Part shown: positions 42,511-54,121 of the stretch, one piece after another
Numbering within the stretch: the stretch's first letter is position 1
How the letters are laid out: the number at the start of each line of letters is the position of its first letter
Source of the DNA: Dipteronia dyeriana
Taxonomy: Eukaryota > Streptophyta > Magnoliopsida > Sapindales > Sapindaceae
DNA: 64,000 nt
Assembly: GCA_032871835.1 (NCBI GenBank)
Contig: CM065303.1
Location: 23,872,001 to 23,936,000, forward strand
Direction of reading: 5' to 3'
Translations under genes and position numbers: made by a program
The notes under the pieces: model-generated
Seen by the model: the letters and a program-made list of their open reading frames with translations, nothing else
Told to the model about the DNA's origin: nothing
Databases searched by the model: none

Positions 42511-45091
42511 GTGGGGGTAGAGTCAAGAGTCAAGAAAATAAAAAAAAACAAGTAAACAAATTACCAATGAATAGTGAGTGAGATTTATTTATCATTATTA
42601 TTATTATTATTAGTTTTTTAAAAGTAAAGACAGGTTTTATTATATTTACTTTGTAGAAGATTTTTTTTAAAAAAGTATATGTCTGTTTATATAATTTTAA
42701 TAAAAGAAAAAAAATAATACTAAATAATTTAAAAAGTATGATATGAATAGGACAGTAGATGAGTGTCAATAGAACTAGTCTTTTGATTGATTCTCTATAT
42801 TTAACAATCGATTTGTATTTACTTAAAAAAACAAAAAGATATAATTTAAAAATAGTATTTAAAAGAAAATTTAGGGTTTAAGAAAATAAAAAGATTATTT
42901 ATAATGTTATAGGTTAATATTAAATCATTATAGGAATTTTTTTTCATAAAAAGTAAAAATAAGAAACTAATTAATATTTGTTTTAGAAATTATTTTCATA
43001 AATATACTAATTTGAAATTATACATCTAGTTTTCAAATGTTGCAAATATCACGACTCTTAATTGCGAGGAGTAAAATTACTAGTTGGTCGACATTTTGAT
43101 GGAGACAAATGTTTAAGGGCAATAAATATGGACGGATTCTCATTTGCCAAAGGAATTTGTATCCAAGTAAATATAGCTTTAAGAAAAAGATAATAACATG
43201 ATTAATGCTTTAAGAAAAACATACAAGTGTTAACATCCCAATCACCATTTCCGACGTCAGGGGAGGAAATATGCGGGGGTCCACATGGGCAATGATCCTG
43301 GCAATGATCGTCCAAGCTAAAATATTTTTAACAAATTTTCCATATATAAAATTATCATAATGCATTATATAAATAAAGATATCTATGACCCATCATATTA
43401 ATTTTTTTATTATAAACATAATTATTATCCTTTAGGGTCTGGTTCAACTAATATAACTAAGAAAGTTTGATGTGAGACATCATCCTAAGTTATGAGCATA
43501 TTACAATAACCGTTATAAAAAGAAATTATTCATATGTTCATATTTAATATTATATCTAATGAATAGATATCATGACGATTATTAACCATGATCACTTAAA
43601 AATACTAGATGTGATAGATTATTTATTAAGTAGTAAGTTCATTTTGTGAGACATGCAACATAGATATTCCAAGTATTAATGTTTGTTACATTGTAATATG
43701 AGGTCAAAATCAATATCAACTAGATAATTTTATAATTAAACAGTACTATTATGTCTGTATATATTTTATGTTGCAATTTATTCTCAATTATAATAATTAA
43801 ATATGAATATAGATTCGATTATAGGGTCATACTATATTACTGGTTCAATAACGTTATTGGACTTAATAACAACCATTAGATTGAATAAAAGCAAATCTAA
43901 TGGATGTTATTAAAATTTGAAATTATTATCTTTTATTACAGTAGAAACTTGAAACTTTTTCAACAGATTTCTTTGTTTTCAAAGTATATCAGGTAATAAA
44001 AGATATAAATTTGTTTTTCATTTTATAAAAGATTTAAATTACTTCAAAAAAAAGATTTAAATGTTAATGAACAAGTAATAAATAATTAATTAGTAGAATG
44101 AAAGAATTTATATTAAATAATTATATTTTATATGTTATTTATCACTAGAGTGGTATACGATACTATCATAATTACAATGGTATTACTTTTAAAAATAACA
44201 ATTTTAGTGGAAATAATGTATAACTGTAATTTTGTTTAGGTGTGATATAGTAAACATATCATATTAATGTTTATATTTAATTGCATAATGGATGAGTTTA
44301 AATACAAATTTAGCAATAACTTATTATAAACAATATTCTTATAAAACAATCTTGTTAAAAAAAACACCTTATTAAAAACAATAACACTTTATTAATTCAT
44401 ATCTTAGCATTTATATTACACTAACAATAGCTTAATAGCAACGATTTCAATTATAATAATTAATCACTCCTCTAACACAAAATAAGATATATTATCGGTG
44501 GAAATAATCTATAACTACAATTTCGTCCATATGATATAGTAAAAATAATATAATAATATATATAATAGAATAATATATGAATTTAAATACAAATTTATTG
44601 ATAATTTATTATATAAAATAACACGATATACAAATTCACCACATATAACAAGTAATATACATATTAAAAATATAATATTGAACAAATAATAAAGAACTAA
44701 GGATTAAAATAAAAGAAATTATATTAATTAGTTATAATTTATCTTTATTACATAGCAATACATTACTAACCGTAGCATTGATAATAATAATTTCAACGAG
44801 GCTTTATTAGGCTCATAAATTTTTAGTAACGTGAAACTATTTAAATGAAATGAGTTCAAAATATTTATATTATATATTTTTTCTTTATATTTATTGGATA
44901 TAATTTGACAATGTAAATAAATTAGTTTGTTAGTACTCTTTTTTTTTCAAGTATTACAATAACTATTACAATAGGAACATGTCGGGATCAAAAAATACAT
45001 GTACGGTCCAAATATATACTCTTATAACAGGAGATAACTACTCTCACATTCCGGAAAGAAAACTCCCTACACATACTTGTAAAATATATCA

Positions 45092-45153
45092 TGATGAGAT
45101 TCGAACCCTTCACCACTTATGTGAAAGGGAGATACACTATCAACTCTGTTATA
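45092..45153 (-). repeat. tRNA-like segment with box B
   Basis: The minus strand reads cagagttgatagtgtatc, then gaagggttcgaatctc, an exact box B core. The spacing is SINE-like and no full cloverleaf is possible. Confidence 0.4.
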
Positions 45154-45349
45154 AAAATGAATTGTTAAATAAAAACAAAAAAGCTTACATTATAAATTTA
45201 TAATATTAATCAAAACCTACTCATATTATTATTTTACTTTTCTTTAAATAAAAAATAATAACATTATTTTATACAACGTGAAATTGTTAGCATAAATAAT
45301 ATGTTTATAATTATCCACAAAACATGTTACATGATATGAATATTATGTT

Positions 45350-46140
45350 TTTTTTTTAAATGAGTTATTAACATTCTACTACAAAGTTGTTACAATGTAT
45401 ATTTTAATTGTTACATTTGACGACATATTTGTTGCAACGTTAAATCGTTACTACAGACATCTTAATTATAACTTTTATGCAAAACTTGTTACATGGTACA
45501 AATATTAAGTTGTTAAATGATACGACAACATTGTTACAGCCTATAACTTTATCGTTACATATCAAACCAACGTGAAATTGTTACCACAAATGTTTTAATT
45601 ACAACTTGATATGTGAAACTTGTTGCATGACACATATATTTTGTTACCCATATAAATCAAGTAGTTACATACTACGTCAAAGTTGTTATGATCTACGACT
45701 TTATTGTTACATATCATATTAAATTTGTTACAACAATAAATCGTTAGCACATACATCTTAATTATAACTTTTTATGTATAGCTTGTTACATAGTATGAAT
45801 AATTTGTTACTCGTATAAAATGAGTTGTTACATGATACGACAACATTGTTACAACCTACAATTTTATCGTTATACATCAAATCAACGTGAAATTATTACC
45901 ATAAACGTTTTCATTACAACTTTCTACATGAAATTTGTTACAAAACATGTATATTTTGTTACCCATATAAACTGAGTTATTACATGTTATAATAAAGTTG
46001 TTACAATCTACGACTTTATTGTTACTTATCACTTAAAATTCATTACAAAGTTGAAATTATTACCACACACATCTAAATTACAACTTTTTATACAAAATTT
46101 GTTACATTGTGTAAAAATTATGTTACACGTAATATATCAT
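45350..46140. repeat. Degenerate tandem repeat of ~155 bp
   Basis: The motif taattacaactttttat plus aacttgttaca recurs near 45466, 45597, 45757, 45909 and 46072. Between copies are ttgttacccatataaa and cgactttattgttacatatca blocks and acgtgaaattgttacca. Copies differ by many substitutions, so this is an old array. Confidence 0.7.
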
Positions 46141-46900
46141 ATAAAAAATAATAAAAATATTTGTACATACTTAAAATGAAATCTTAATTCAAAAGTTATT
46201 ATGTTACATTTTTTTTTAAAGTGGATCAAATAATGATTAATTTCAAAATATAATACATCACAAATATTTTATAAATTAATCAAAAATATTTTACAAATTA
46301 AACAATTTTTTTTTTCTTCTGAAAATAATAATAATTTAAAATATAAAAAATTAATAAATTTAAATCTATTATATTATAAGTGTTTAATTAAATTAAATAC
46401 AAATTTAATTAATAAAATATCACATATTTATTTGAATCACACAAGATTATTACGAGGATATGTATAATCCTTATCTAATTATTATTTAAAATTATTTAAC
46501 ATAAATATTAAAATTAAATTAGATTATTATATTTTTATAACAAATTTTAAAAAATATAAAATAAAATAACTTGAAAGTAAATGATTATACTTCATAATTT
46601 TAAAGTTTTTTGCTACCATATATCAATCAACTATTGAATGAATCTTGTAATAAAATTCAGTAACCTTATTGGGATTTTCTCTCAACAATATAGTCATACC
46701 TTCGATTATAAATGATTTTTTAGATTTTAAAGAGTGATATTTTGATAGTAAAACTTATGTTTGATTTATTTATTAATTTATGAGATTATGCAGTATTGCA
46801 TTTATTTTTTGTTTTTTTAATAATTTAAATATTAATATTTGCACAAACTTGAATTTTATTTTTTCTCGGTCCTCCAAAGTCAAATACTGGCTTCGCCCCT
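46141..46900. other. AT-rich stretch without recognised features
   Basis: This is a very AT-rich transition between the tandem array and the TNL remnant. Confidence 0.5.
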
Positions 46901-46914
46901 TTCTGCCAATTTTT

Positions 46915-47095
46915 TTTTAAAATGTCGACTTCTTCTTGAATGTCTCATTTTGGGATACCATATTCGGATAGCTGATTTGTGTAAATGTCGACTTCTTCTT
47001 GAATGTCTCATTTCAGCTAAATCTGGTTTTCCATTACTTCTTCTTGAATGTCTGGTTTCAGCTAAATCTGGTTCTTTTTCACTGTCACTGTATTC
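46915..47095. repeat. Three copies of a TCTTCTTGAATGTCT-based repeat
   Basis: The copies cgacttcttcttgaatgtct, at about 46926 and 46988, and attacttcttcttgaatgtc, near 47034, are followed by variants of catttcagctaaatctggtt. The repeat lies just beyond the 3' end of the TNL pseudogene. On the minus strand it would encode repeats of RHSRRS, but there is no evidence for translation. Confidence 0.7.
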
Positions 47096-48416
47096 CGGCC
47101 TACCGGAAAAGCTATGGTAACTATAGCCTTTTCTTATGTTACTGCGTTGTAATTTGGTAGGCATAAAGAAACCATCGACGACGTCCACGACTACCATTTC
47201 TTTCGATCGACTTCTTCATGTATAGAACACAAGTGGTTATTGAGGAATGGACTTTGACAAGACGAATCCCACACTTTATAACCTACAGCAGCCGGTAATT
47301 CCTGAAAATCTTCGAAGTCTTGTTTGTAAACTAGACGAATCCCACACTTTATCACCTTTGACTTCGAATTTTTTGCACCGCGGATTCCAAACCAAGCATG
47401 AATGCACTGCTACCACTTACAGGTGCAATTTCATAACATGTACTTACCGATGCAATTTCATCACTGGTCGTATCATCTAGAGCTGTCTTATATGAATAGT
47501 CATGTTCAAACTTCAACGAGACACATAGGTCAGCAAAAGGAGATCAGACTTGACAGTTGTGAAATCAGGGATGTTAAAACTGGAGGAATAATCATTTCTC
47601 ATTAAAGATATTCCAAATATCAGCGACTTGATACCATTATTTAAATCCTCAGAGTCTGGTGCAAATACTCCACACATTGCAATTCCCATGAATTCATCGT
47701 TTAACCAATTACAGGGCAGTCCAATTGCCACCGAATCTCCATCACTCCTACAACTGAACCACTCTGGAATTTCACTTTCCGGAAGTGGAATGTGAAACTG
47801 AGAAGTACTTGACTGGTTGCTGTAACATGACATCATGATTCTTAGTATCCACATAGAACAAACTTGGAAATAGAGATTGAAGAATAATCTAGGAAGTTTG
47901 TTGCTGATTTGTATAGAAAATAAAATGAAAATGAAAGTAACTGCATACAATTAGCACATAAATGAAACTATATCTAGTAATGCTCTGAATGAAATTAAAA
48001 ACTAAAGTAACTTCACTACAATTAGCACATAAATGAAACTATCTAGATAAAATCTGCGCATGAAATGTGTGAGAACAATAATAAACTCTGTTTGGGTTCT
48101 TCAACCAAAAAAAAAAAAAAAAATCATTGTGGTTTTGGACGTCATGATGTGTACGATTCACATGTTCTATTTTAAGTATTTATATATACATTTTGGCAAC
48201 ATATAAATATAACAGAGTATTCAACAACTATTGCACCATTGTTTATTTTATTAAGAATTATCAAGTCACGGGGTCTAAAGAGAGAGAGGGTGTGACAAAC
48301 CTGAAGCTACTGTTTCAGTAACATAACTGCCAAATTGTTCTGCTGACCATGATTCTCATGTAGTTTGAAGCAGTTGAATAAATGTAATGCAACGTTTTGA
48401 GAAGTTCCACCTCTTA

Positions 48417-48861
48417 AAGCATCTCTAATGTATATATGTATTTTGAGTTTTTAAATAGTATCACATTAACATTTATATTTATTATGGTCCATTTTTAAAA
48501 AAAAAATTAGAGAAATACATATTCACATTTTCAATGCAATTATCTAAAGTAAAATATAAATCCACTTGATGACAAATCATAATAAAACAATTATTCCACT
48601 AACTTTCCTCTTTAATTTTACAATTAAATGAGTTTTAATATTATTGGTGGAAATAGTTAAAATTCCAAGTAAGCATTTCTAGGAGAGTTTCTATCTAGGG
48701 GAGTTTTTTGAATTAGAAACCCTCTATAACTTTTTCTTTGTCATATCATCTCCATATTAAAATTAGATGATTGTATTGGAGAGAGATTTTTTAACTTTTT
48801 AATTATTTATCCTATATGATACTTAATTTTCTCCAAATGCATATTTGCATCGAAGATGCTC
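48417..48861. mobile_element. MITE (PIF/Harbinger-like) in the TNL LRR exon
   Basis: This 445-bp AT-rich element has termini AAGCATCTCTAATG and, reverse complemented, GAGCATCTTCGATG. It is flanked by TTA on both sides (48414-48416 and 48862-48864). TTA/TAA 3-bp duplications and GAGCATCT-type ends fit PIF/Harbinger MITEs. The TNL reading is restored across it (LSSML-RGGTSQNVALHL) when the element and one TTA are removed. It has no coding capacity. Confidence 0.8.
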
Positions 48862-49314
48862 TTAACATACTCGATAAATCTTCCAACAGAGGACAATCTT
48901 CAGCTCCTACAAAAAATATTTTTGAAGGAAGCTCTTTTGTGCGCATAAAATTTTCAGTTTAGAAAGTTGGTTGATGCTTCCTGGTAGGTTGACTAAATAG
49001 TTGTTGCTTAAATTTAATTCTTTCAAGGAGCATAAGGAGCCGAGATCATTGCAAAGTGTTCCATCTGTAAGATTGCAGTCACTAAGGTCCAATATTTTTA
49101 GACTGAATAAACCTGAGAGAGATGGCAACAAGAACCTCATAAATTAAAATTGCGATTTCATCTTGGCCAAACCAATGATGAAAACCATACAATCACCGCT
49201 ACAAAGGTCCCGCATTGGTTGTGTTTTACTTTACGCTCACGGAAAGACAACATTTAAGGTTTGTCAGCTATACTAGAGGGTGGTACTTGTGTTATTGCAG
49301 TCCTACCAGTATCG

Positions 49315-50230
49315 TGTTGGAAATGGTTTGAATTTCCAATAGTTACCAAACGGGATTCAACCAATGCAGAGACTTCCTGGGGACGTGAGATATGTTTGGA
49401 AGTAGGAGATCGTGTTTGAGGGAGGCTTGAAGACTGAAAGAGCTGAAGAAACGAATCCTGGTAGGTACCGTGGCCTGTACCGCAGTATGGACATGTGAAC
49501 ATACCGCGACATAGGGAGCGGCCGAACTCCTTTGGATTCACGCGGTGTAGACCGTGGCGGAGGCAATTGCACCAACTGCTTATTCTGAGTGGTGGTTGAC
49601 AGCGATGATCCGTGGTGTTGGACGCGGGTAGCCAACCGCGACCCAAGCTACAGTTATGGCGGATTTTGCCCAAATTAGGAATGTTGCGTGAAAATGAGAA
49701 AAATGTTTTCTTCTAGAACTTCCTATGATAATCGAAAATGAGAGTTTGTCTTTGTGAAGAGTAGGAAAGTCTTGTACTTAAAAGAAAATGATTTCCTTTT
49801 AACAAGAAGACTTGTCATAAATATGAAATAGTATTTATGTGAAACATGTAATTCTTGTACGTTTAGGAGTAGATTTCCTTTTATCTTATACTTCCTGTAA
49901 TTTATATAAATAGACCATAATAGCTAGGCTATTGGAAGTGGTGCAACAAAATTAACAAATCTAGAGAGATCTCAAGAGAGCATTGGTTATAATTGAGTTT
50001 GGGGTATTTTAGAGAGAAAATCCTGAGAGTGTGGTTGTAAAAATTTTCTACATAGTGGAACTTTCTCTTGTGGTCCTGACAACCGTGGTTTTTTCCCGAT
50101 TTGGGTTTCCACGTAAATCCTTGTAATGTGTGTGATTGGATTTATTCTCTTCTTCTTAATTCTTTTATTTTGCTATTCTTTGTGTTCGATCCGGCAACGC
50201 TTTCGTGTAGTGACAATTTATCTGCCAACA
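49315..50230 (+). mobile_element. Solo Copia-type LTR in the TNL LRR exon
   Basis: This 916-bp LTR starts TGTTGG, ends CCAACA, and is flanked by TATCG (49310-49314) and CATCG (50231-50235). It has a TATA box at 49905-49913 (tataaatag). Its U3 contains repeated taccgtggc, taccgcag, taccgcgac and gaccgtggc. There is no primer site or internal region. On the gene strand, KLECLEKLD continues as TGRTAITQVP across it, confirming a clean insertion. Its U3 shares gtagaccgtggcg with the Copia LTR at 84-699. Confidence 0.88.
49905..49913 (+). promoter_or_regulatory. TATA box of the solo Copia LTR
   Basis: The sequence tataaatag lies in atttatataaatagacc, upstream of a GAGAG-rich start region. It points into the TNL remnant antisense to the gene. 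Confidence 0.5.
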
Positions 50231-50787
50231 CATCGAGCTTCTCCAAACACTCAAGTTTCCCTAAGTTTTCAGGAAGTTTCTCTTGTTTTGAGCAGCGTTT
50301 GAGGTTAAGAATCTTGAGAGCTTTCAAGCCATCTACATTGCTCGGAAAACTCTCAAGATTCTCACAATTTTTCAAATTCAATACGGTAAGCAATCTGAGA
50401 GATCCCACTAATTCGTGGACCTTACACAAAATTCTACAACCTTCAAGATCCAACATCTCAAGATTTGGAACCCTTGCAAAGTTTGGGGTTTCGATGAGGT
50501 TGCGGGAGTAACTGAGCTTAATGGTTTTCAACTTCTCAAAGGCATGTTAGAACTAATGCTGTAAAAATGGACTGGCCCGGCCCATTAGGCACGGCCTGGC
50601 CAGTCCATTTTTGGAAACAGGCCTGGCACTCGGCACGGCACGCAGGCCTGCCTCAGACGGGCTGTGCCAGGCCGGGCCATGGGCCCGTTCTGACGGATCT
50701 AGTCCTGCGAGCGAGGCCTGGCGGGCTTGGTCCGGCGGGCTTGACGAGTCTGGTCCAATTTTTTTTTTCAAATTACGTTTGTTTGGA

Positions 50788-50808
50788 TTTAGGGTTTAGG
50801 GTTTAGGA
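50788..50808 (+). repeat. Short telomere-like TTTAGGG run
   Basis: Three units (tttagggtttagggtttagg) lie inside the hAT copy next to the subterminal region. The other hAT copy has a decayed CCCAAAA counterpart near 5910. Confidence 0.7.
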
Positions 50809-51108
50809 TTTGAAATGAATAAAGAGAACGAACAATTTTTAGGATTTAAAATGAATAAAGAAAACGAACAATTTTTTATTTATTTAATTATTTTTCACTT
50901 ATGGAATTCAGTATTACATATTTACATGATTGCCTCATTAAAAACCTTACCAAGAAAAACCGAGTGGGATAAAAACTTAGTAAGGAAAAAAGAGTGCAAC
51001 CGTTTTACAACTTACAAGTAAATAATAAATACATATGTTAACCTAGTTCTGGCATTGGCCACTACCTGCAGGGTCATCAATATTTAGATTGTCGAAATTT
51101 AGAATAAG

Positions 51109-52549
51109 CTATTTATCTACAGTTAGATTTTGTAACCTTTTTTTAGCATGCTCCCAATCCCGAAGGCATGTTAGTACCTCCACCATCTCCGGAGACAAAC
51201 AGCTTCTTCTTGGTTCAATTATGCGTCCACAGGTGCTGAAATCTTGTTCTGAAGACACCGTTGACACTAGAATAACCAGTACGTCACGTGCTAAGTGTGA
51301 TAGAACTGGATACCTGTACGTATAGGTCTTCCACCATAACAACAAATCAAACTCTTCCTTGTCTTCAACATCATCGAACAGTGCTTCAAGATACCTAATA
51401 AGTTTGGTACAAGAAGATGGGCTAGATCTTTGTCCTGAAGAAGTACTTGCTGATTTGTCCTTTTTTCACTGTTTCAGAAGGCTCCAACTTGTTTTCTTCG
51501 GCTCTGTCTCCGGTTGTGTTGATTGGGGGGTGTCAATGTTGTCAAACCTGCTCTCATAAATACGAAAAATCTCGAACAACTTGGTTCAAATGTCAGTAAT
51601 TTGTTCTGAATAATCTATTGACAAATTAATACCAATAAACTCAAGCAAAACTTCTAAACCAGATAATTTAACCCTAGGATCTACTATAGCACTTAAGGCA
51701 TAAAGTAGAGGAATGTTAGCCCAATATTTTTTCAACTTTGTCTCCATGGCAACAACTGCAGTGTATAGATGTTCATCTTCTCTATAACTGTTTAACAGTT
51801 CAGACATTTCCACTATCTGATGGATTGCTTGGGAAGATGTAGGGTAATATACCCCGGAAAGAGTTGCAGTGACATTGTAAAAAATCTTTAAAAATTGAAC
51901 AAAAATCTTTGCCACATATCAATCATCTGTGGTAAGTATTTTTGGACTATGTTAACCTGTTTCGGCCAATTTCATGTTATAAAAACATGTAATGGTTGTG
52001 TCATATTCCAAACAATTTACCAACATTAAATAAGTAGAGTTCCACCTTACCGGCATATCAGTTTGAAATCGTCGGGGTTTGAGACCGTTTAATTTACAAT
52101 GTCTCTTGAATTCACTGAATCTAGGATTAGAACTGCAAATCCAAGAAATGGCATCTCTGATGCGATCTATTTGGTCACTTACCTACTTTAAATCAGTCTG
52201 TACAACTAAATTTATAATATGGCATGCACATCGTTGCTGGAAGAAATAACCTCCATCTTGCGGGATATTTCTTACAACAAACAATGCAATAGAGCTAGTA
52301 TTTGCAGATGCATTATCTAATATGATCGAAAGGATGCGATGCGTGATTTTATAAGTTTCTAAAACATAAATAATGACATTAAAAATGTTTTCTGCGGTAT
52401 GTGTAAAATCCATAGGATGAAAACCAATAATTCTTTTTGTTATCCTTCAGTCAGAATCTAAATAGTATCCCGTGTCATATAAATAGTCTTGTTTGGAACA
52501 TGCATTCCAAATATCAGAAGTTAATGCAACAGAGACACTTAAATGCTGT
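51109..52549 (-). pseudogene. hAT transposase C-terminal half (copy 2)
   Basis: On the minus strand the order is: the core at the truncated end (about 52500-52540), HTAENIFNVIIYVLETYKIT then ILDNASANTSSIALFV (52413-52183), KIFVQFLKIFYNVTATLSGV then HLYTAVVAMETKLKKYWANI (51915-51586), and the hATC dimerisation domain (WWKTYTYRYPVLSHLARDVL, then SPEMVEVLTCLRDW) at 51345-51130. The hATC segment is better preserved than in the first copy. Stops and frameshifts separate the pieces and the amino-terminal half is gone, so it is non-functional. Confidence 0.85.
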
Positions 52550-53195
52550 GTTTCATTACTAGGTCATGTTTACCTAGGAATAGCATTTATTGCTTATTGA
52601 TTGTATGATTTTATGTTGAATTGCATTTATAACATGCTTGGGTTGTTGATTATTGGTTGAGATTTATATTTTGTGATAACTAGGGTTTGTGACCATTTTG
52701 CCTTATAGCTAAATCTCTATGCTTTGCATTTAGATATTGTTTAGGATTCACTGATTGCATTTTGTGATTGCATTTTGTGATTGCCATGCTTAATGACAAC
52801 ATATGTTGATTGGCCCTTTGTTGATAACTAGGATATATTGTTGCATAACTATATATAGTTAAGTCTTTATGAACATTCATTTAGACATTGATATCTAGGA
52901 ATTGTACTTAGTGACATTCTTAAATTCCCAGATAAGCATTTAGTGTTGCCTAGCATTACTTACATGTTTGAATATTTTATCATATTCACATAGGTTGTTG
53001 ACTCTTCATTGAGGTTAAGTCTTGTGGTTTCGGTGTGAAGTTGCACAAGCAAGGGAAGTTTTGCAACCAAGGGTGGGTTGAAAAGCAATTGATCGGGTGC
53101 AACTGTAAAAGGCCTAAGGGGGTAGAGTAGGAGGCGTTCACGCCAAGAGTAGTGTATCAGGGGATATCACTAGGGATTGAACCAAGAGTGGTGAG
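52550..53195 (+). repeat. LTR fragment of the family of fragment B
   Basis: The block gtggtttcggtgtgaagttg (53025-53044) and the following gtgggttg and ggatatcactag segments match the reverse complement of 33960-34130. Upstream parts resemble 34240-34720 more loosely. Both ends are truncated by neighbouring TE fragments. Confidence 0.8.
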
Positions 53196-54084
53196 TGTTG
53201 GGATTGCGGTTTGGCTTATGGCTGGAAAGGTTTGTACACAATAGTGGAATCCACTCCTTCTTGTGAGAAGTAGATGGTAGTTCCCTTAAGGGTTGATTCG
53301 GGGCTTGGACAATATGAGTGTTCTCCTAATTCCGTGAGGAAATAGGATTTATTGTTCATTATAGAATCAATGGTACTTAAAGGATATATGTAATTAGAGG
53401 GGTATAACGAACATTATGACCCAACTCTAATTATGAACTACTGTGGAGGATCACACAATGTGTAACAGCTATATCGATGGATACCGAGTTGTATCGGTCT
53501 GTGTAAAAGCGTCTACAGTTGAGAGAGTGTAGCTTCGGGTTTTTAGTGGAATAACACCGGAGTTAATAATCAAGGAATATTAATTAAAGAGTTTAATTAA
53601 TGATTCCGATGATTATTAGAGCTCAAAATACTGTGGATCCATTAGGCCCCCTTGCTAGCCCGATCGATTTAGGTAACAAGGGTCACGGTTAATTAATTGG
53701 ATTGCCCAATTAATTGTGTCACGAAAGTGACACGAATATAATTCAGGAATTAATTGAATAATGAGATTATTTAATTAATGAATGTTAATAGTTAAATTAA
53801 TTAAATAATTAAATAATTAAATAATATTGATAATTATGAATTATTAATTAACTATTAAATGGAGGTTGTTAGTTGATATATGGATTTAGGTGATGATAAA
53901 ATAATATGATTATTTTATTTTACTAAATCATTTATCTAAGTATTTGAATTTAAGTTTAAATTTAAATACTTATTATCACTTTTAATATATTAGATATATT
54001 TGAAAATGATAATTAAAAGATATATATCAATTATAACATAAAAGATTGTATTGGATGTAAATTGGTGTATACATGTATATATGT

Positions 54085-54121
<37 letters not shown>

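Larger units (their letters stand above)
42230..45349. other. AT-rich intergenic DNA, no gene recognised
   Basis: The sequence is strongly AT-rich with many short homopolymer runs. No long open frame has protein-like composition. Two tRNA-like segments within it are listed separately. A GC-richer island at 43240-43320 shows nothing recognisable. Confidence 0.5.
47270..50553 (-). pseudogene. TNL (TIR-NBS-LRR) resistance gene, 3' part: LRRs and C-JID domain
   Basis: Read on the minus strand from 50553, the leucine-rich repeats start FEKLKTIKLSYSRNLIETPN, then NLEMLDLEGC, LTVLNLKNCENLESFPS and GKLECLEKLD. A solo LTR intervenes (50230-49315) and the gene resumes TGRTAITQVPPSSI. Further LRRs follow (FLLPSLSGLFSLKILDLSDC, ELNLSNNYLVNLPGSI), then VGAEDCPLLEDLSSM up to a MITE. 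After it come VALHLFNCFKLHENHGQQNN, then LAVMLLKQ-stop-LQ, and a GT splice donor at 48300. The next exon (from 47862) carries the post-LRR/C-JID domain (FHIPLPESEIPEWFSCRSDG, NWLNDEFMGIAMCGVF). After a frameshift the C-terminal CGIRLVYKQDFEDF is near 47330. The TIR and NB-ARC parts are absent. Stops, frameshifts and insertions make it a pseudogene of an intracellular immune receptor. Confidence 0.88.
50554..52549 (-). mobile_element. Second hAT copy, 5' truncated, minus strand
   Basis: The 3' terminus at 50554 reads taatgctgtaaaaatggact, matching the right end of the hAT at 1354-6135. GC-rich subterminal DNA (50570-50750) with ggcccgg, gggcc and similar follows. The transposase reads on the minus strand. 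The copy ends about 52549 within the catalytic domain, where similarity to 4010 of the first copy stops and LTR fragment B begins. The BED finger, tandem repeat and 5' terminus are missing. The 3' terminus abuts the TNL exon. Confidence 0.88.
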
